Shown: in pieces, positions 1 through 8,113 of the stretch
Layout of the letters: every line of letters begins with the position of its first letter
Numbering within the stretch: the first letter of the stretch is position 1
Assembly: GCF_900112425.1 (NCBI RefSeq)
Contig: NZ_FOLP01000001.1
Coordinates: forward strand, 720,082-784,081
Direction: 5' to 3'
Source: Variovorax sp. OK212
Lineage (GTDB): Bacteria; Pseudomonadota; Gammaproteobacteria; Burkholderiales; Burkholderiaceae_C
Length of the DNA stretch: 64,000 bases
Position numbers and translations under genes: made by a program
The notes under the pieces: model-generated
Told to the model about the DNA's origin: nothing
Seen by the model: the letters and a program-made list of their open reading frames with translations, nothing else
Databases searched by the model: none

Positions 1-397
1 GGGCATCGCGCATGCATTCAACGGCAGCGAGCAGCAGGCGCAGGCCTGCATCGACCTCGGTCTGAGGCTGGGTTTCGGCGGTGCGGCGACCTTCGAGCGT
101 GCCTTGCAATTGCGCAGGCTGGCCGCGAACCTGCCGCTCGCGTCGATCGTCATGGAGACCGATGCGCCCGACATCCAGCCGCACTGGCTCTACCGCACGC
201 AGGCCCAGCGCGACGCGGGCGAGGCGCAGGGCCGCAACGACCCCGGCGAGCTGCCGCGCATCGCGCAGGTGGTGGCCGGGCTGCGGGGCATCGGCATCGA
301 GGAACTGGCCGAAGCCACTACCCGGAATGCGCTCGAAACGCTGCCACGGCTCGAAAGTCTGATGCGCTTGTCGGAACGCCCGCCGCACCCGGCGTAG
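1..397 (+). CDS. TatD family metal-dependent hydrolase, C-terminal part (gene starts before window)
   Basis: The reading frame is open from base 2 and carries the C-terminal end of a TatD-type DNase/hydrolase. TatD proteins are TIM-barrel, metal-dependent 3'-5' nucleases. Visible family signatures are AHAFNGS near the start, a GFGG turn, and METDAPDI, whose Asp is a metal/catalytic residue of the family. The protein ends with the usual C-terminal helix (ELAEATTRNALETL). The stop is at 395-397. The N-terminal metal-binding HxH part lies outside the window. Family assignment is firm; the exact paralogue cannot be decided from the C-terminal third. Confidence 0.9.
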   Translation, partial: GIAHAFNGSEQQAQACIDLGLRLGFGGAATFERALQLRRLAANLPLASIVMETDAPDIQPHWLYRTQAQRDAGEAQGRNDPGELPRIAQVVAGLRGIGIEELAEATTRNALETLPRLESLMRLSERPPHPA

Positions 398-529
398 GCC
401 AATGTCCCGACCTGCAACCAAGTGTGCAGATGCCGTGGATTTGCTGTCATCCTTGAGGTTCGGAAGTTCGTTGCTTAGACCAGTGGCAAGTCAGTCACTT
501 CAAAACTTCATCCAACAAGGAGCCTTTAC

Positions 530-988
530 ATGACCACGTCTTTCATTCGCACCATGCCCGTCGTCCTCGCGCTGGCGCTCGCCTCCATCGGCGTGTCGGC
601 CGTGGCTCAGACCGCTGCCCCCGCCACCGCCGAGCCCACCACCACCGAGAAGGTGAAGGAAGCCGGCTCCGACGCTGTCGACGCGACCAAGCGCACCACC
701 AAGAAGGCCGTCAACGCCACCGAAAACGGCAGCAAGAAGGCCTGGAACGCCACCAAGCGCACGACCAAGAAGGCCGTGAACGCCACCGAAAACGGCACCG
801 AAAAGGCATGGGACGCCACCAAGCGCACCACCAAGAAGGCCACCAACGCCACCAAGAACGCGGCCAGCAAGACCGGTGAAGCGGTCGAGAACACCGGCCA
901 CAAGGCAGCCGACGGCATGCGCAGCACCGGCGCCGCCATCGGCGAGAAGATTCCCGGCACGGCCGAGAACGAAGCCGCCAAGAAGTAA
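530..988 (+). CDS. Secreted Lys/Thr/Ala-rich tandem-repeat protein
   Basis: A 152-residue protein with a clear Sec signal peptide (residues 1 to about 26, ending VSAVAQ) followed by a very basic, low-complexity body. A 22-residue unit beginning ATKRTTKKA is repeated three times (bases 683-880, 66 bp per unit), the third copy diverged. The tail is rich in Gly, Ala and Glu. A good Shine-Dalgarno, AAGGAG, lies 7 bases before the ATG, and a hairpin terminator follows the stop. The composition recalls LEA-like or histone-H1-like repeat proteins, but no enzymatic domain is visible. Function unknown; a periplasmic stress or nucleic-acid-binding role would be speculation. Confidence 0.8.
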   Translation: MTTSFIRTMPVVLALALASIGVSAVAQTAAPATAEPTTTEKVKEAGSDAVDATKRTTKKAVNATENGSKKAWNATKRTTKKAVNATENGTEKAWDATKRTTKKATNATKNAASKTGEAVENTGHKAADGMRSTGAAIGEKIPGTAENEAAKK

Positions 989-1027
989 GCCCGCACAGGC
1001 CTCCTGGGCCTGTACCGGTGCCTCGAA

Positions 1028-1052
1028 AGAACCCGCTTCGGCGGGTTTTTTC
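1028..1052 (+). terminator. Rho-independent terminator after the repeat protein gene
   Basis: Six-base GC stem (ACCCGC / GCGGGT) with a TTCG tetraloop at 1031-1046, followed by a T run. It lies 40 bases after the stop at 988 and just before the DNA glycosylase gene, so it should separate the two transcripts. Confidence 0.8.
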
Positions 1053-1082
1053 ATGGGCCGCGAAAGTGGCACGATGCCGTCC

Positions 1083-1601
1083 ATGAATTCTTCCGCCGCG
1101 CCTGGTGCCGTGCTCACCGGCCTCGCACCCATCGTCTCGCCGAACACCTCGGTGCTCGTGCTCGGCAGCTTCCCCGGGGTCAAGTCGCTCGAACGGCAGC
1201 AGTACTATGCACACCCCCAAAACCAGTTCTGGAAGATCCTGCAAGCCGTGTGGCCCGACATTCCCCAGCCTTCGGGCGCCGACAGCTACGCAGCGCGCTG
1301 CCAATGGCTGCTCGACCGCGGCCTGGGCGTGTGGGACGTCTACGGCGCCTGCGAGCGCGAGGGCAGCCTCGACTCGGCGATCCGTTCGCCCGTGGTGAAC
1401 GACATCGCGGGCCTGCACCTGCCGAAGCTCGCCGCCATTGCGCACAACGGTGGCGAGAGCTTCAAGCACGCACGCCACACGCGCACCCTCGGGGTGCCGG
1501 TCCATTCGCTGCCATCCACCAGCCCCGCCAACGCGTCGTGGAGCTTCGAGCGCAAGCTCGCGGCCTGGCGCGAGGTTCTAGTCGCCCACCACCTTCTCTG
1601 A
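1083..1601 (+). CDS. Uracil-DNA glycosylase superfamily, hypoxanthine (deoxyinosine) DNA glycosylase type
   Basis: About 172 residues with the uracil-DNA glycosylase fold signatures of the family-6 (HDG) group. These are LGSFPGVKSL for the first motif, followed by QQYYAHPQNQFW, characteristic of deoxyinosine glycosylases, and a late motif VHSLPSTSPAN. The expected role is to excise deaminated bases (hypoxanthine, possibly uracil) in base-excision repair. ATG codons at 1053 and 1074 are also in frame. I prefer 1083 because 1053 sits at the edge of the preceding terminator. The stop overlaps the next start (TGATG), implying co-translation with the downstream methyltransferase-fold gene. Confidence 0.85.
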   Translation: MNSSAAPGAVLTGLAPIVSPNTSVLVLGSFPGVKSLERQQYYAHPQNQFWKILQAVWPDIPQPSGADSYAARCQWLLDRGLGVWDVYGACEREGSLDSAIRSPVVNDIAGLHLPKLAAIAHNGGESFKHARHTRTLGVPVHSLPSTSPANASWSFERKLAAWREVLVAHHLL

Positions 1602-2377
1602 TGGCATCGAGCAAAACAACCGCCAAACCTCCCGTCCTCCCCGAAGTCAATTTCTCCGACTGGGGCGACATCCGCTACCTCCACCTGGGCACCGAATGGG
1701 TCCAGGGCTCGATGAAGCTCGACGCGCCCTTCGAGATCGAACTCGAGTACGTGCAACGCATGATGGCCTGGCTGCTGTTCGCCGACGGCAAGACCGTGGC
1801 CAGCCGCCATGCGATGCAGCTCGGCCTGGGCGCGGCCACGCTCACCAAGTTCAGCCGCAAGATCCTGCGCATGCGCACCACCGCGGTCGAGCTCAACCCG
1901 CAGGTGGTGTCGGCGTGCCGCGGCTGGTTCAAGCTGCCGCCCGACGACCCGAAGCTGCGCGTGGTGATCGCCGATGCGGCCGCGGAGATCCGCAAGCCCG
2001 AGTGGCACGGCACGGTCGACGCGCTGCAGGTCGACCTGTACGACCACGAGGCCGCCGCACCCGTGCTCGACAGCGAAGAGTTCTACGCCGACTGCCGCGC
2101 GCTGCTCACCGAGGACGGCTGCATGACCGTCAACCTCTTCGGCCGCTCGTCGAGCTACGAACGCAGCCTCGAGAAAATTGCCGGTGCCTTCGGTGCCAAT
2201 GCCGTGTGGGCCTTCAAGCCGACGCGTGAAGGCAACACCGTGGTGCTCGCGCAGCGCACCGCGAGCCGGCCCAAGCGCGAGCTGCTGGCCGAGCGCGCAC
2301 AGACGATACAGACGCGCTGGAACCTGCCCGCGCCCAAGTGGCTGCGCGTGTTCAAGCCGATGCAGGTTTCGTTGTGA
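1601..2377 (+). CDS. Spermidine synthase-like protein (class I SAM-dependent methyltransferase fold)
   Basis: A 258-residue protein resembling the catalytic domain of polyamine aminopropyltransferases. It has a GLGAATLTKF nucleotide-binding loop (in place of the usual GGGDG), an acidic residue after beta-2 (TTAVELNP), VIADAAAEI, and VDLYDHE near the expected catalytic Asp region. Bacteria carry many such spermine/spermidine-synthase-like proteins whose substrate is not known. The start overlaps the stop of the glycosylase gene by one base, so the two are likely co-transcribed. True aminopropyl transfer is uncertain because the classical Gly-rich and DxYD motifs are altered. Confidence 0.75.
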   Translation: MASSKTTAKPPVLPEVNFSDWGDIRYLHLGTEWVQGSMKLDAPFEIELEYVQRMMAWLLFADGKTVASRHAMQLGLGAATLTKFSRKILRMRTTAVELNPQVVSACRGWFKLPPDDPKLRVVIADAAAEIRKPEWHGTVDALQVDLYDHEAAAPVLDSEEFYADCRALLTEDGCMTVNLFGRSSSYERSLEKIAGAFGANAVWAFKPTREGNTVVLAQRTASRPKRELLAERAQTIQTRWNLPAPKWLRVFKPMQVSL

Positions 2378-2419
2378 AACATCTTCATGCCCCCGGAAGA
2401 GGCCTTTACGCTTAACTTC

Positions 2420-2435
2420 CTACGGAAATCGGTAG
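2420..2435. promoter_or_regulatory. Imperfect palindrome upstream of the sigma-54 activator gene
   Basis: CTACGGAAATCGGTAG is an imperfect inverted repeat (arms CTACGGA / TCGGTAG, one mismatch) in the 88-base gap before the activator gene. It could be an operator or part of its promoter. There is no experimental or family support, so this is only a candidate. Confidence 0.25.
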
Positions 2436-2465
2436 TACGGAAGGTGTGCCTTCACTAATGGAATA

Positions 2466-3599
<1,134 letters not shown>

Positions 3600-3624
3600 C
3601 GCCGCTGCCTGCCTTCGGTTGCCT

Positions 3625-5250
3625 TCAGGGCGGTCCCAGGAAGATGTCCTGGATCACGTCGCGGTAGCTCGCCAGTTCGGCCGCGCGCGCCGTGGCCGCG
3701 GTGCCGCGCAGGTCGGTGCTGCGCGTGTTGGTCGCCACCTCGACCGTGATGACGCTCATCGACGGCCGGTCGGTGGCGCGGCCTTCGGTGATGTCCTGCG
3801 GTCCCCAGCCGCCCAGCGAGGTGCCGCCCGGCGTCGCGCCGCTCCAGCCGGTGGTCGGCGTGCCGCCCAGGTGGTTGCCCCGCACGCCGCGGCCGAAGCC
3901 GCGACGGGCCATGTCGCCCGCCATCGCCAGCGCGAGCGCCTGGTCGCTCGCGGTGCGCGCGGCCGCCAGCGTTTCCAGCAGCGCCACGCCGGCCGTGCTG
4001 CCGGCCCGCGTGCGCGCCGCGGCCGACACCGTGTGCGCGTCGCTGAAGATGCCGGCCGCGCTGCGCGTGCTCGAGCCGTGCACGCTCGCGATGCGGCTCG
4101 GGCGGAAGCGCTCGACGAGCCGCATCAGCGCGATGTTCTCCGGCAGGATCGCCCGTGCCGGCGAGCCCGCGTCCACCGGCGTGCCCGCGTCCACCGGCGA
4201 GCCCGCGTCCACCGGCGTGCCGCTCGCGGGCGTGGCCGCGTCGAGGCCCTGGCCGGGGCTCGGAAAGTTGCGGTTGGTGGGGGTGCTGCCTTCACGCGTG
4301 CGCGTGGCCGCGTTGTCGGGGAAGAGCGTGGGCACGACGATGACCGTGTAGTACGGCCGCAGCAGCGCGTTGTGCAGCGTCTGGATCAGCATCCGAGCCA
4401 CCTCGATGCCGCCTTGCTCCGAGCCGTGCACGCCCGCGATGACCAGCGCGCGCTCGTCGCTGGTGCCCGGAAAGAAGAAGGCATCGACCGAGCGCCCGCC
4501 CGCCGTGGTGAGCAGCGACGCGCGGATGCCGCCGCGCTCCTCGGCCCAGCCGTGGTCGCGCTGGCGCCGCCGGCGCTCGTCGAGGTCGGCCGTGGGCCAC
4601 AGCGGCTCGGGGCCGTTGCGCACGATGGCCCGCGCCAGCCACAGGTCGTCGGAGCCGGCCGCGAAGATGCGCTCCAGCAGCCGGTCGAGGTCCGCATCGG
4701 CCACCGGCGACTGCGCGCGCAGCGCGTCGAACACGCCGCCCTTGTCGGCGGCCGAGAGCCAGATCGCATCGACGCTGTCGGACAGCGGGCTCGCGAGCAA
4801 CGCGTCGGCCGCGGGGCGGTGCTTGATGGGCTGGGGGTTCAGGCCGAAGGCGAAGCGCGCGGCGGCGTGATCGGCTTCGCGCTCCGCGCCGGCGTCGTGT
4901 GCCGTGCCCTTGCTTTCACGCGGGCCCCTGTTGCGAAGTTGCGCGACGTGCGCCAGTTCATGCGCCAGCAGGAAGCGGCCGCCGATGCGCTCGGCGGAAG
5001 GCATGGTGCCGCCGAGCATCACGGCCTCGTCCGAGGCGAACGCGCGAGCGCCCGCGCGCCGCGCCGCTGCGTCGCCGGCATGCACGCGCACCGTGTCCAG
5101 CGGCAGGCCCAGCCCGCGTTCGAGCGGCGTGCGAAGCGCAGCCGGCAAGGGCGTGCCTTGCCGCGCCGCCGCGCAGCGCGGGCACGAGCCGCCGCAGGCA
5201 CAGGCGCCGGCGGTGCGTGGCGGATCTGCAGCGGTGTTCGAGGCGGCCAT
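3625..5250 (-). CDS. eCIS-core (DUF4157) protein fused to M14-type zinc carboxypeptidase; putative cargo
   Basis: 541 residues from the ATG at 5250; a GTG near 5284 is an alternative. In order: a CACGGSCPRC motif (17-26), a DUF4157/eCIS-core region with HELAH (97-101), and a C-terminal M14/MpaA-like domain. M14 signatures are HGSE (H275, E278 as zinc ligands), TNRNFP (Asn-Arg pair, 326-328), SVHGSS (H391, third zinc ligand) and SVITVEV (E504, general base). A TPVDAG/SPVDAG repeat linker (residues 345-364) is inserted in the M14 domain. M14 relatives cleave peptidoglycan peptides or protein C-termini. As last gene of the injection-system locus it is a plausible delivered enzyme; delivery is inferred, the catalytic signature is seen. 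Confidence 0.82.
   Translation of the reverse strand: MAASNTAADPPRTAGACACGGSCPRCAAARQGTPLPAALRTPLERGLGLPLDTVRVHAGDAAARRAGARAFASDEAVMLGGTMPSAERIGGRFLLAHELAHVAQLRNRGPRESKGTAHDAGAEREADHAAARFAFGLNPQPIKHRPAADALLASPLSDSVDAIWLSAADKGGVFDALRAQSPVADADLDRLLERIFAAGSDDLWLARAIVRNGPEPLWPTADLDERRRRQRDHGWAEERGGIRASLLTTAGGRSVDAFFFPGTSDERALVIAGVHGSEQGGIEVARMLIQTLHNALLRPYYTVIVVPTLFPDNAATRTREGSTPTNRNFPSPGQGLDAATPASGTPVDAGSPVDAGTPVDAGSPARAILPENIALMRLVERFRPSRIASVHGSSTRSAAGIFSDAHTVSAAARTRAGSTAGVALLETLAAARTASDQALALAMAGDMARRGFGRGVRGNHLGGTPTTGWSGATPGGTSLGGWGPQDITEGRATDRPSMSVITVEVATNTRSTDLRGTAATARAAELASYRDVIQDIFLGPP
4159..4218 (-). repeat. 18-bp tandem repeat coding a (T/S)PVDAG linker
   Basis: About 3.3 copies of an 18-base unit (core GTCCACCGGCG on the plus strand) inside the DUF4157-M14 gene. 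It encodes alternating TPVDAG and SPVDAG. Being near-identical, the units could expand or contract by slippage without breaking the frame. Confidence 0.8.
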
Positions 5251-5350
5251 GCCCGCATCCCGCGGGCGCGGCGGTGCCGCCACGGCCTGCCGCTTCGATG
5301 CCGGTGAAGGGCCTGTGCCGCCGTGGCGGCTTGCGCGGCCTGCGCGCCCG

Positions 5351-5887
5351 CTAGCGGAATTCAAGCTGGAAGCTCTCCGCCGCCATCGAGCCGGGCGCGT
5401 CATCGCCGTGCGCCGTCTCCTGTCCGTCCGGGCCCACCCAGCGCTGCGGAAAGTGCATGCGCAGCGTGTGCGGCGTGGGCTCGCCCGCGTGCAGGCCCAG
5501 CAGCACCCACAGGTCGCAAGGGGCCGCGATGCCGTTCGGGTTTTCGGTGTGCGAGATGTTGAAGTCGATCGACCAGGCCGTGCCGCCCGCGTCGAGCCGC
5601 ACCGGCGTGGCCGTGTCGGTGGTGAAGAAGCGGCCCGGCACGCGCCCCACCAGCCAGCCGCCGTGCAGCGACGCGGCCGACACCGGCACCGAGGGCGTGA
5701 GCCCGATGAAGCTGCCGCCGGCCAGGGTCGCGGCAAGCTGCGCGCCGGGCACCACGCGCACGCGGATCTCGTGCGCGCCCGAGGCGGGCCGCAACAGCGC
5801 CAGCAGATCGATCGCCAGGTGCGCGGCGGGCGGATGCACGAAGCCGTGGCCCTCGATGGCTTCGAACGGAAAGGTGGCGGCGGTCAT
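5351..5887 (-). CDS. Hypothetical protein within the eCIS cargo region
   Basis: 178 residues from the ATG at 5887, beginning MTAATFPFEAIEGHGFVHPP. I do not recognise a family. It is mostly beta-like, has no signal peptide, no transmembrane helix and a single cysteine. It sits between the two DUF4157 genes, 13 bases after the stop of the upstream one, in the same direction, so it belongs to the operon. A role as chaperone, inhibitor or accessory of a neighbouring peptidase fits the position only. An in-frame extension upstream has shadow-like composition and was not used. Confidence 0.6.
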   Translation of the reverse strand: MTAATFPFEAIEGHGFVHPPAAHLAIDLLALLRPASGAHEIRVRVVPGAQLAATLAGGSFIGLTPSVPVSAASLHGGWLVGRVPGRFFTTDTATPVRLDAGGTAWSIDFNISHTENPNGIAAPCDLWVLLGLHAGEPTPHTLRMHFPQRWVGPDGQETAHGDDAPGSMAAESFQLEFR

Positions 5888-5900
5888 GGCGTGTGCTCGC

Positions 5901-7364
5901 TCAGGCCACGCGGGTGTCGCCGCTGGGCGTGGGGAAATCGCCCACCGGGCACTCGGGAAAGTCGGGCCCGGCCTCGAAGTCGTAGCCGGTGGTGGTGCGG
6001 TCGGTGCGCAGCGTTGTCGCGAAGGCCTGCGATGGGAACGACCGGCAGTCGGGCGACACCGCCACCATCGGGTCGAACGCATGCGTGGTGCCGTTGTAGT
6101 TGCGCGTGAAGCCGTAGGTGACGCAGCCGAGCACGCGGTCGGGCGCGTTGTTCTTCACGCACGACACGCAGGTCTCGGCCATCCAGCTCAGGCTGGTGGC
6201 ACCCAGCATGCCGGGGGTGCGGTACGGAATGTCGTAGATCGACTCGGTGCTGGTGATGCGCTCGCCCGCGTCGGGCAACGGAAAGCCGGTGGGAATCTGG
6301 TGCTCGCCCTGGCCCGCCAGGTACGGCCCCGAGGGCGTGCCGTAGAAGGGCTGCGCGCTGTTGGGGTCGTTGTCGACGAAGTCGGAGCGGCCGCGCGCGT
6401 CGTACGGATGCGTGCTGTTGATGATCTGGATCATGTGGAACGCATCGCAGTGGCAGCCGTTGCCGGCCGCGGGCTGGTGCGCGTCGGCCATGAAGTGCAG
6501 CTCGGCCGCGATGCCCGAGGCCAGCGCGCTGCCGGCCGCCGCCGGGCCGCGGCGCACGTCGGTGTACGCCAGCGGCATGGCATGCAGCGTGCCCACGTGC
6601 TGGAAGCAGCACGAGACGGGGCACGACACCGCCGCGCGGCGCTGCGTGGGCGAGGGCGGGCCGATGAAGTCGGCGGGCAGCACCTGGACGGTGGGCGCGC
6701 GCTGCAGCGAGAAGAGGCCTTCGCCGCGCGATTGCTGCACCACGTGCGCGAGTTCGTGCGCGAGCAGGCGCTTGCCGCTGCTGCTGGCGGGCGCATATTC
6801 GCCGGGGCCGAACACGATGTCGTGGCCCACCGTGTAGGCCCGCGCGCTGACGCCCGCCGCACTGCGGGCCGCTTCGCTGCCGGTGTGCACGCGCACCGCG
6901 CCGAAGTCGGCACCGAAGCCCGACTCCATGAAGCTGCGCGTGGCCGCGTCGAGCGGCCGGGCGGTGGAGCGCAGGCCGCCGCTGTCGAGCCCGTGGGGTG
7001 CGCGCGCCGGCCCGTCGGATCGCGCCGCGCGTTGCAGCCCCACGCCGCGCGACGAAGCCCCCGGCGCCCGGCCGCCCGCGACGATGCGCGCGGCGACGGC
7101 GTCGGCCTCGCGCTCGTGAAAGTCGCCGGGCTGGCTCACCGCCGGGCCGTGCGCGGTGTTCGCAGACTTCTCCGGCCTGGCCTTGCAGCGCGGGCATCCG
7201 CCGCCGCACGAACACGCCGCGGGCGCGCGCTGCGGCGCCGGCCGGCTCGCGCCCGGAATGTGCCACTCGCGGCGCTGCGTGCGGGTGGGCGCGTGCATGG
7301 CCGCCGCCGTGCGGCGCGGCGTGCCGGCGCTGGATTTCTTCGTGGCTGCTTGAAGGTCTGCCAT
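5901..7364 (-). CDS. eCIS-core (DUF4157) protein with unidentified Cys-containing C-terminal domain; putative cargo
   Basis: 487 residues from the ATG at 7364. An Arg/Ala-rich leader is followed by [10 protein letters not shown] (51-60), HEREADAVA (a DUF4157-associated segment), then the DUF4157 body with [12 protein letters not shown] and zinc motif HELAHVVQ (203-210). Residues 212-487 form a separate region with about ten cysteines (for example CPVSCCF, CHCDAFH, CVSCV). I cannot match this region to a known toxin or enzyme. DUF4157 is the hallmark domain of proteins linked to contractile injection systems, where it is thought to act as a protease or loading module. Cargo status is inferred from position and domain. 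Confidence 0.8.
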   Translation of the reverse strand: MADLQAATKKSSAGTPRRTAAAMHAPTRTQRREWHIPGASRPAPQRAPAACSCGGGCPRCKARPEKSANTAHGPAVSQPGDFHEREADAVAARIVAGGRAPGASSRGVGLQRAARSDGPARAPHGLDSGGLRSTARPLDAATRSFMESGFGADFGAVRVHTGSEAARSAAGVSARAYTVGHDIVFGPGEYAPASSSGKRLLAHELAHVVQQSRGEGLFSLQRAPTVQVLPADFIGPPSPTQRRAAVSCPVSCCFQHVGTLHAMPLAYTDVRRGPAAAGSALASGIAAELHFMADAHQPAAGNGCHCDAFHMIQIINSTHPYDARGRSDFVDNDPNSAQPFYGTPSGPYLAGQGEHQIPTGFPLPDAGERITSTESIYDIPYRTPGMLGATSLSWMAETCVSCVKNNAPDRVLGCVTYGFTRNYNGTTHAFDPMVAVSPDCRSFPSQAFATTLRTDRTTTGYDFEAGPDFPECPVGDFPTPSGDTRVA

Positions 7365-7374
7365 GGCGAAAGCC

Positions 7375-8091
7375 TCAGGGTTTGGACGCGTCCCACGCGA
7401 AATGCGCGTAGGAATCGGCGTTGTCCATCGCATCGCCGACGGACATGCCGGCGTACTTGGCGGTCTCCCATTCGTAAGCGTTGTCGTCGGCGCCGACCAC
7501 GTCGTGCGCCAGCTCGTGGATCACCGTGCTGGCCTGCAGGTCGGGTGCCGAGTTGAACCAGTACGGGCACACATGCAGGTCGCTCCACACGGTATACACG
7601 TAAGCCAGCACGTCCTTGTCACACGAGGTTTCGCACTGGAAGTCGATGGCCTGGCGGATCGCGCCGTCGAGCTTGCGGTAGCGCGCCAGGATCGTCGCGA
7701 TGTCCTTGCTGTAGGTGGTGTGGAAGTGCCGCGTGAGCAGCGTGGCGACCGGCGCCGGTATCGGGCTGGGCAGCATGCCCAGTCCCGTCACCACGTTGGC
7801 GAGCCAGCTGGCGCCCAGGGTGCGCGCCGCGTTGGCGGCGGGCCTCCAGTTGGCGGGGCAGTCGGTGAAGGTGTTGGCCGAGCCCGCGGGGCCGTGCACC
7901 ACGCCGTTGCGGCGCTCGCCGCTTTGCTGCCTGGCGGCGCAGCGCGGGCAGGTGCCGCCGCATGCGCATGACGATGGAGAAGACGACGAGGCAGATGAAG
8001 AAGGCTGCGCGGCGCGCGCGACCGAACCCGTGGCGCCTCGTGCGCGCCGCGGCTCGCTCGTGCCCCTGTACGCGGATTGGAAGACCGGCAT
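7375..8091 (-). CDS. M35-like (aspzincin/lysine-specific type) metallo-endopeptidase, putative cargo
   Basis: 238 residues. The ATG at 8091 is preceded by a perfect AAGGAG with 6-base spacing; an in-frame GTG at 8109 is less likely. A Ser-rich leader carries [10 protein letters not shown] (42-51), the same motif as in the two DUF4157 proteins, but no DUF4157 domain follows. Instead [21 protein letters not shown] supplies HExxH (H192, E193, H196) with a downstream Asp (about 203), and [10 protein letters not shown] lies near the C-terminus. This combination is typical of the M35/deuterolysin-lysine-endopeptidase clan. It is probably a zinc protease delivered or assembled with the particle. Catalysis is inferred from motifs only. 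Confidence 0.78.
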   Translation of the reverse strand: MPVFQSAYRGTSEPRRARGATGSVARAAQPSSSASSSSPSSCACGGTCPRCAARQQSGERRNGVVHGPAGSANTFTDCPANWRPAANAARTLGASWLANVVTGLGMLPSPIPAPVATLLTRHFHTTYSKDIATILARYRKLDGAIRQAIDFQCETSCDKDVLAYVYTVWSDLHVCPYWFNSAPDLQASTVIHELAHDVVGADDNAYEWETAKYAGMSVGDAMDNADSYAHFAWDASKP

Positions 8092-8113
8092 CGCGTTCTC
8101 CTTCGGCACCTGC

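Noticed and set aside
3600..3624. Terminator between the activator gene and the eCIS 3' end
   Set aside because: Only 25 bases without a stable hairpin or T run were seen.
5251..5736. N-terminal extension of the DUF4157-M14 protein by 162 residues
   Set aside because: The extension overlaps the 178-residue gene in another frame and is Arg/Ser/Pro shadow sequence; the family motif begins just after the ATG at 5250.
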